Made by a program: the position numbers and the translations under genes
Notes under the pieces: generated by a model
Database searches by the model: none
Seen by the model: only the letters and a program-made list of their open reading frames with translations
Told to the model about the DNA's origin: nothing
Source: Limnephilus marmoratus
Lineage: Eukaryota > Arthropoda > Insecta > Trichoptera > Limnephilidae
DNA length: 64,000 nt
Direction: 5' to 3'
Assembly (NCBI GenBank): GCA_917880885.1
Contig: OU862920.1
Coordinates: 43,435,019-43,499,018, forward strand
Shown here: piece after piece, positions 58,240 through 64,000 of the stretch
Numbering within the stretch: the stretch's first letter is position 1
Layout of the letters: the number at the start of each line of letters is the position of its first letter

Positions 58240-61200
58240 ATGATGGCACCGATATTTCTTTTTATGTTTTTGACTGCTGCGGTTCGAAACATTTTATGTG
58301 ATCAAGTTATTCTCCTAGACACTTCGGTCGAAGAGAAACTAGAGTGGACGAAATATCCCTTCAGAGAATCTGCAAGTACTCCAGGATGGGTCGAGGAGTC
58401 TTTCACCAACTTTGAGAAGGGGATCAACTGGCGGTCCTACGTAGTCTGCGACGTCGCCTACAATCACGTCAATAACTGGCTCTGGACGCCGTTTATCGAA
58501 AGGCGATCAGCCAACCGAATATACATCGAAGTCAAGTTTACAATTAGGGATTGCTCCCTTTTCCCGGGCAATGCCCTCAGTTGCAAGGAGACATTCAGCT
58601 TGCTGTATTACGAATTCGATGTGGCCATGAACGAGCAGCCCCCGTGGGAGCCAGACAGCTACAAGCTCATCGGCCGAATAGCAGCCGGTGACGGAAGGTT
58701 CAATGCCAACTCCGAGGTCAACATCAACACGGAAGTTAAGAGCATAGCCATCACCAAGCGAGGGGTTTACTTCGCCTTCCGAGACCAAGGGGCCTGCTGC
58801 TCAATCCTAGCTATCAAAGTGTACTACATCACCTGCCCGGAAGTGACTATTAACTTTGCTCACTTCCCTGTCACGCCAACTGGCAAGGAAATTACCATCA
58901 TAGAGCAAGCTAATGGCACTTGTGTGCTCAATGCGGAGATAGTAGATATCCCCACGTACTTGTGTAAGGGAGACGGGAAATGGACCCATCCCAGTGGTGG
59001 TTGCAAGTGCAAGGCGGGATATGAACCAGATTTTGAAAAACAAATTTGTACCGAGTGTCCTCCCGGCCGTTTCAAAGCCACAACCAGTGATGACTCATGT
59101 TCCCTGTGTCCAGATCATTCCAAGTCTAATGAGTACGCTGTTAGTGAATGTACTTGTGACTTTGGGTACTACAGGGCTGAAAGAGATCCCAAAAGCATGC
59201 CTTGCACACAGTGGCCTTCGGCTCCTGAAAACCTGACTGTCTCTTTCATAGACCAGTCTACTGTTATTCTGTCATGGAGACCGCCCAACCGACTGGGAGG
59301 CCGGTTGGACGTGGCCTATAAAGTGAGGTGTGATGCTTGCAGTGCATCAGTGCAGTTGCAGCCATCTGCAGATCTGTTCAACGACACTCGTGTCACTATA
59401 TCGGGCTTGAATCCAGTCACCACCTACAGATTCCAAGTATTTGCTGAGAATGGTGTTACCAAGATTTCTGGTCATGAACCAGAGTTTGTCGATCTGTCTG
59501 TCACTACCGAGGCCTCTGTTATTAGTGCAGTTAACAAAGTCAGAGTGGCATCGGTGAAGAGTACAGAACTGACTATTGCTTGGGATGCTCCTATGATCAA
59601 TGACATTTCTGAACCTGAGTTTGAAGTGGAAACTTACGAGGTGAGATGGTTTCCCAAACAAGATATTAAAGGTACTAATTTTTCGACAATGCTGTCATCT
59701 GACCTTCAGATAACTATTGCTGGGCTACATCAGCAAACAGATTATGGAATTCAAGTTCGAGCCAAAACCCAGCGTGGTTGGGGTGAATACAGCCCGGTCT
59801 TGTTTGGGCGCACAGGCCAAGCCTTGGGCCCTGCGTACATTGGTGACGAAGATAATATGCAGGTCAGAATTATCGCAGGCGCCATGGTGGCAGTTGTGAT
59901 CCTATTGGTGGTTATTATCATTATGACTGTCCTGTATCTTCGCTCCAGAGCAAATGACGAGTGTAATAAAAAGCAACCCAGCGACTGCAATACCCTCGAC
60001 TACCGTAATGGAGAAGTTTACACTGGACTTGAAAACATGCCAGTTAAAACCAATTCAAATGTAACCACACCTTTATTCACTGCAGCTGGTACGTCCTCGC
60101 GTACGTACATTGATCCGCACACTTATGAAGATCCGAATCAAGCTGTGAAAGAATTTGCTCGAGAGATAGATGCGTCTTGCATTACCATTGAAGCTATAAT
60201 TGGAGGTGGAGAGTTTGGGGATGTTTGCCGAGGAAAGTTGAAACTGCCCCCATCCTGTGTTCAAGAAATTGATGTTGCTATAAAGACTTTAAAGCCAGGA
60301 TCGGCTGATAAAAGTAGGTGTGATTTTCTCACAGAGGCATCTATTATGGGTCAGTTTGAACATCCTAATGTTATATTCTTACAGGGAGTTGTCACCAAGT
60401 GCAACCCCGTCATGATCATAACGGAATTCATGGAAAATGGTTCCCTCGACACATTCTTGAGAGCTAACGATGGCAAGTTCCAAGTGTTGCAACTTGTGGG
60501 AATGTTGAGAGGGATTGCAGCCGGCATGCAGTACCTTTCTGAAATGAACTATGTTCACAGAGATCTGGCAGCTCGAAATGTCTTAGTAAATTCCCAATTA
60601 GTCTGTAAAATAGCAGATTTTGGATTATCTAGAGAAATCGAGTCTACCACAGAGGGGGCTTACACCACACGTGGAGGGAAGATTCCCGTACGCTGGACAG
60701 CTCCCGAGGCCATCGCATTCAGGAAGTTCACTTCAGCCAGTGACGTTTGGTCCCTCGGTATAGTTTGTTGGGAAGTCATGTCTTTCGGCGAGCGACCTTA
60801 CTGGAACTGGAGTAACCAAGATGTGATCAAGTCTATTGAGAAAGGATACAGGTTGCCGTCACCGATGGACTGTCCCGAAGCCATATATCAGCTCATGCTA
60901 GATTGTTGGCAGAAGGAGCGAACGCACAGACCAGCCTTTATTAGTATAGTGAAGACATTAGACAAACTGATAAGGTGTCCCGATACACTTCGCAAGATAG
61001 CGCAGAACAGATCAGCGAACCCACTTGCCGGGGACACGCCGGACCTGACTCACTTCAGCTGCGTCGAGGATTGGCTCAACTCCATCAAGATGGCCCGCTA
61101 CGTGGAGAAGTTCCAAGGTGCCAATTTCACAGATATGGATTCTGTAGTTAACCTGACAGTTCTACAATTGAATTCCCTAGGTATTACTTTAGTTGGACAT

Positions 61201-61278
61201 CAGAAGAAAATAATGAATAGTGTCCAGACAATGCGAGCACAAATTAGGGTTAACGGAACAGAAGGCTTTTTAGTGTAG
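58240..61278 (+). CDS. Eph: Eph receptor tyrosine kinase, complete and intronless
   Basis: Eph receptors bind membrane-anchored ephrins on neighbouring cells and guide axons and boundaries. The single 1012-codon ORF has, in order: signal peptide (1-20), ephrin-binding domain (about 21-203), cysteine-rich/EGF-like region (203-326), two fibronectin III domains (about 327-423, 432-525), a transmembrane helix (544-568), juxtamembrane tyrosines Y623 and Y629 in YIDPHTYEDP, an active-looking kinase (P-loop IGGGEFGDV from 654, K682, HRD D775, DFG D793), a SAM domain (about 938-1003) and a C-terminus ending GFLV that fits a class II PDZ ligand. Length is normal for the family. The whole coding region lacks introns, which suggests a processed retrogene or intron loss. 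The ATG is doubled (MM) after ACAACA. Confidence 0.97.
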   Translation: MMAPIFLFMFLTAAVRNILCDQVILLDTSVEEKLEWTKYPFRESASTPGWVEESFTNFEKGINWRSYVVCDVAYNHVNNWLWTPFIERRSANRIYIEVKFTIRDCSLFPGNALSCKETFSLLYYEFDVAMNEQPPWEPDSYKLIGRIAAGDGRFNANSEVNINTEVKSIAITKRGVYFAFRDQGACCSILAIKVYYITCPEVTINFAHFPVTPTGKEITIIEQANGTCVLNAEIVDIPTYLCKGDGKWTHPSGGCKCKAGYEPDFEKQICTECPPGRFKATTSDDSCSLCPDHSKSNEYAVSECTCDFGYYRAERDPKSMPCTQWPSAPENLTVSFIDQSTVILSWRPPNRLGGRLDVAYKVRCDACSASVQLQPSADLFNDTRVTISGLNPVTTYRFQVFAENGVTKISGHEPEFVDLSVTTEASVISAVNKVRVASVKSTELTIAWDAPMINDISEPEFEVETYEVRWFPKQDIKGTNFSTMLSSDLQITIAGLHQQTDYGIQVRAKTQRGWGEYSPVLFGRTGQALGPAYIGDEDNMQVRIIAGAMVAVVILLVVIIIMTVLYLRSRANDECNKKQPSDCNTLDYRNGEVYTGLENMPVKTNSNVTTPLFTAAGTSSRTYIDPHTYEDPNQAVKEFAREIDASCITIEAIIGGGEFGDVCRGKLKLPPSCVQEIDVAIKTLKPGSADKSRCDFLTEASIMGQFEHPNVIFLQGVVTKCNPVMIITEFMENGSLDTFLRANDGKFQVLQLVGMLRGIAAGMQYLSEMNYVHRDLAARNVLVNSQLVCKIADFGLSREIESTTEGAYTTRGGKIPVRWTAPEAIAFRKFTSASDVWSLGIVCWEVMSFGERPYWNWSNQDVIKSIEKGYRLPSPMDCPEAIYQLMLDCWQKERTHRPAFISIVKTLDKLIRCPDTLRKIAQNRSANPLAGDTPDLTHFSCVEDWLNSIKMARYVEKFQGANFTDMDSVVNLTVLQLNSLGITLVGHQKKIMNSVQTMRAQIRVNGTEGFLV

Positions 61279-62760
61279 TTTTACATGGAGAGAGACTGTT
61301 TTATTTATAAAGACAAGCATTTCATAATTCCAGTGATGACTTATCACAGTGAGAGAACCCTAGTTATAATAACAGACTATGAATAGTGTGTATATTATAA
61401 TATTCGAATAGAAGGAGAGAACAGAGTATATTAATTTACTAAAATGACATCAGATTTTAACTACAAAGTTTCTTAATTCCAGATATTTGTATTAAATTTT
61501 TATTATTTCACTTTGACATAAAGTAATCTTATTTAAAATATTGCTCTGATAATTTATTGCAATCTTGCCATAAACCTTAATAATTCTTATATTAATTTGT
61601 GCAACTATTTAACTCTTATTTCATTTATTAACAGACGATGCCATCCAATGATCATGGACGGTCTCGGCTAGCAATTCCGAAGGACACGGGTTCAAATCCC
61701 GGCATGCGGAAATAAATTTTATTCGATTGAGTTGTGTTATTTCAAGATTTTTTTATTTAAAGTAATAAGTAGTATATTTATGACACGTTCCAGAGTGGAA
61801 GATACTTTTTAGTGTTGCCCTGGTGTAAGACCACCGTTCATAATTGAAATGTTGCTTGAAATGGATTTGGTTGTGTTTGGTGACCAGATCTGAATAGCCA
61901 GGTACTTCCCCACCTTCCTCTCCCCCATGTCCTTCCCTCCCCACTATCTTCTACCCCAAATGGGGATGCCAAAGTCTCACTGACTCCAGATAGTTGGGAG
62001 CTGTTGGGACTCTTGAATATACTTAAAAAAAATAAAGAAAATTGTTAGATAGTGGGATTACTATCCCTGCACGGTTCCACTTAGGATTAGAGTTTGTGAT
62101 TGCAATATTGACAACTCTTGACTTTTTATCTCTACGGGTCTTTCAAAAACTATTTCTGTCGTTTTTGTGGGCGTTCTTATCACAACTTTTGGCAGTACGT
62201 TTTTAATATTGAATCAGTAAAATGTTTTTCTTATCATGATTATGTCAAAGTGAAATAATGAGTACATAAAAATCATCTATTCCAAATAATTACAGCCGCA
62301 GCTTAGAACAAACTTATTCACATTCAAATTATTTAAGTATGTTTTCCCTTTTCCTAAAAGTAGCGCACTTATATGTGTACATGTGTAACCCATTTCAGCT
62401 AGCCTTATTAAGTTGGTTAGGAAGACTTTTTTTACATTTTTTTAAATAATAATATGTGATATTTAGTCATTGCTTTTGTATCAGAGAAGACTGTATAACT
62501 AAACGCAATGTATAAAATACATAATATAATCCATAATATGATCATAATTATTATTCCACTTTTTAACTAAAAACAAAAAAAATATTATCAAAACATTTTT
62601 ATTTGATTTATAGTCTTAAACTTTCCAGTTTTTACATCAAAAGATTCATAAAAATTCACTATAAAACTAATTTATTCTTCAGTTATCACTTTGTCGAGTT
62701 TAGTAGAGATGTTTTTTTTTTATAAAATATCTTTTTAGGATAATAATTATTTTTACTAAC
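61279..62760. other. Downstream of Eph: 3' UTR and AT-rich DNA
   Basis: Candidate poly(A) signals AATAAA lie near 61711 and 62030. There is a C-rich stretch near 61910-61960 but no further gene. Confidence 0.5.
61635..61710 (+). ncRNA. tRNA-like remnant or SINE head
   Basis: ACGGGTTCAAATCCCGGCATG contains a perfect B box (GGTTCAAATCC) in a T arm with a 4-5-bp stem. Upstream TCGGCTAGCAATTCCGA resembles an anticodon arm with a 4-bp stem. No proper A box or full acceptor stem could be paired, and AATAAA follows, so a tRNA-derived SINE piece is more likely than a working tRNA. Confidence 0.4.
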
Positions 62761-62764
62761 TTAA

Positions 62765-63160
62765 TGACTATAATAAAAGTAAAAATGTGTCATTCATGCA
62801 ATTATATTTAGAATTTTATTTTTTAGATTGTTTTTGTGCATTCTGTAGAATTTTATAATCTCTATCATTTACGATCCAACGAATGAATATTAATATATGT
62901 AAAAAGGTGTCATGCAAAGCATTTATTTTTTAAATTTTGTAATATACGTATTGTGCATTTATTATAATTTATCACCTCCGTTGTTTACGGATCCATCGAA
63001 TCAATTCAATATGACTTTAGTAAAAGTAAAAACATGTCAGGCAAGCATTTATTTTTATAATACACGTTTAATATTATATTTTTTAGAAATTTTCTTGCAT
63101 TTATTTGTTTGTAAGATTTTCAATTTCCGTCATTTGCAGAGGATCAACTATAAGTACGAA
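62765..63160 (+). repeat. Degenerate tandem repeat of about 121 bp, three copies
   Basis: AAAAGTAAAAATGTGTCATTC, then TGCATT/ATTTATAAT..., then CATTTACGATCCAACGAAT recurs with starts near 62777, 62899 and 63020 (spacing about 121). Copies have diverged considerably. Confidence 0.6.
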
Positions 63161-63789
63161 CCATTTATTTATGTGTATAACAGAGGATTCTTACTTTCAA
63201 ACTCCATAATGAAGTCTAACTTAATAGATTTGCTGTAATTAACATTTCATCCCTGATTTACAAAATTAAAATTATTTTGTAAGTTGAATTTTTGGCGATA
63301 ATATTTGAGTCTCAAGGCGATCTTGATTTTGCATTTCATGCCTTAATCTCATTCGTAAAGGTAGAAATTTTAGTCATCCATATTTAGTAAGGAACCTGAC
63401 AGTTATATATTCCAGTGGTTACGGCAACTATAAGTTCTGGATGATGAACTTAGGCAGCCTTGCATTTGCTTCCACGTGAAAAGGCTTCTCATTTGGAGAC
63501 CAACTTACTTGGAGTATTATCTTGAAATCCTGAAGATGTCAACTTCTCCACTGCCAAACTCTTCTCAACTCTCCAGCTCTCTCTTCTCAGTAACTCAATA
63601 TTTGGTTCATACCTTAACTATAGTTATTAAAAATATTACTAGATTTTAATTGATCTCAAAGTTAGATTTTGTATGATATGTTGAATAAGATTCCAATAAG
63701 TAGACTGTTTAATTGTATATTTAACCTCATTATGTTTTTTTCTACTTGAAAATTTCTACTTGTGTATTAGTCTTATGGAATTTATATAT

Positions 63790-64000
63790 TACAGTTGTTC
63801 CTCACTTAATGAGTTGTTTATCGACTGCTCGGACTTACGAACGACACTGCAGCGCGATGTTTTGGCAATATTTGACGTGCTTTTAACATTTTTTGACAAT
63901 TTTTTGACATTTTTGACAATTTTTGACAATTTTTAATGCTTTTGACATTATTTAAAGTTTTTTGATTTTTTTTTAATCTCCTCGTTTATCGATCAATTCG
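63790..64000. repeat. Element edge plus TTTTTGACA simple repeats, running off the window
   Basis: TACAGTTGTTCCTCACTTAA resembles a Tc1/pogo-like end next to TA. After it, TTTTTGACAATT units recur at least five times (63880-63935). The right end is outside the window. Confidence 0.45.

Noticed and set aside
58507..60264. Antisense and alternate-frame ORFs inside Eph
   Set aside because: The Eph frame explains all of this interval with continuous domain similarity.

Overview
The window looks like an insect nuclear genome, most likely a moth or butterfly. It is AT-rich, its introns are packed with transposons, GGTAC/TACC motifs are frequent in non-coding DNA, and jockey, RTE, hAT, piggyBac, Tc1-like and ISL2EU relics are all present. 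The order is inferred; 'insect' is well supported by gene content and element types. No prokaryotic features were seen.

Layout. (1) 1-6358 is gene-free DNA holding a hAT-type element with target duplication (298-1873), a second hAT element (3678-4475) inside an RTE fragment, and an inverted pair of RTE 3' ends. (2) 6359-39605 holds ten + strand exons of PAN3, the pseudokinase subunit of the PAN2-PAN3 poly(A) nuclease; the 5' exons are not seen. Its introns carry a 12.2-kb LTR element with 5,273-bp LTRs and almost no internal region (13181-25352), a 6.6-kb ISL2EU transposon with THAP-transposase and YqaJ-nuclease genes (27889-34494), and many small elements, several nested. (3) 39.9-47.2 kb is repeats, with a 5'-truncated jockey reverse transcriptase and piggyBac-type MITEs. 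(4) 47252-49250 (-) is a two-exon gene for a 115-aa single-pass membrane protein, followed 27 nt later, in frame, by a second 57-aa membrane ORF: a candidate dicistronic or readthrough microprotein gene. (5) 49.5-56.2 kb is a mosaic of dispersed repeats, RTE pieces and two sets of exon-like fragments, each with one lesion. (6) 58240-61278 is a complete, intronless Eph receptor tyrosine kinase ORF of 1012 aa. (7) The rest is AT-rich DNA with a tRNA-like B-box remnant and degenerate tandem repeats.

The host genes have no evident shared pathway: PAN3 acts in mRNA deadenylation and Eph in contact-dependent signalling. The main interest lies in the giant-LTR element, the membrane-microprotein locus, the intronless Eph, and nesting of up to four levels (PAN3 intron > ISL2EU > Tc1-like remnant > hairpin) that orders the insertions in time.
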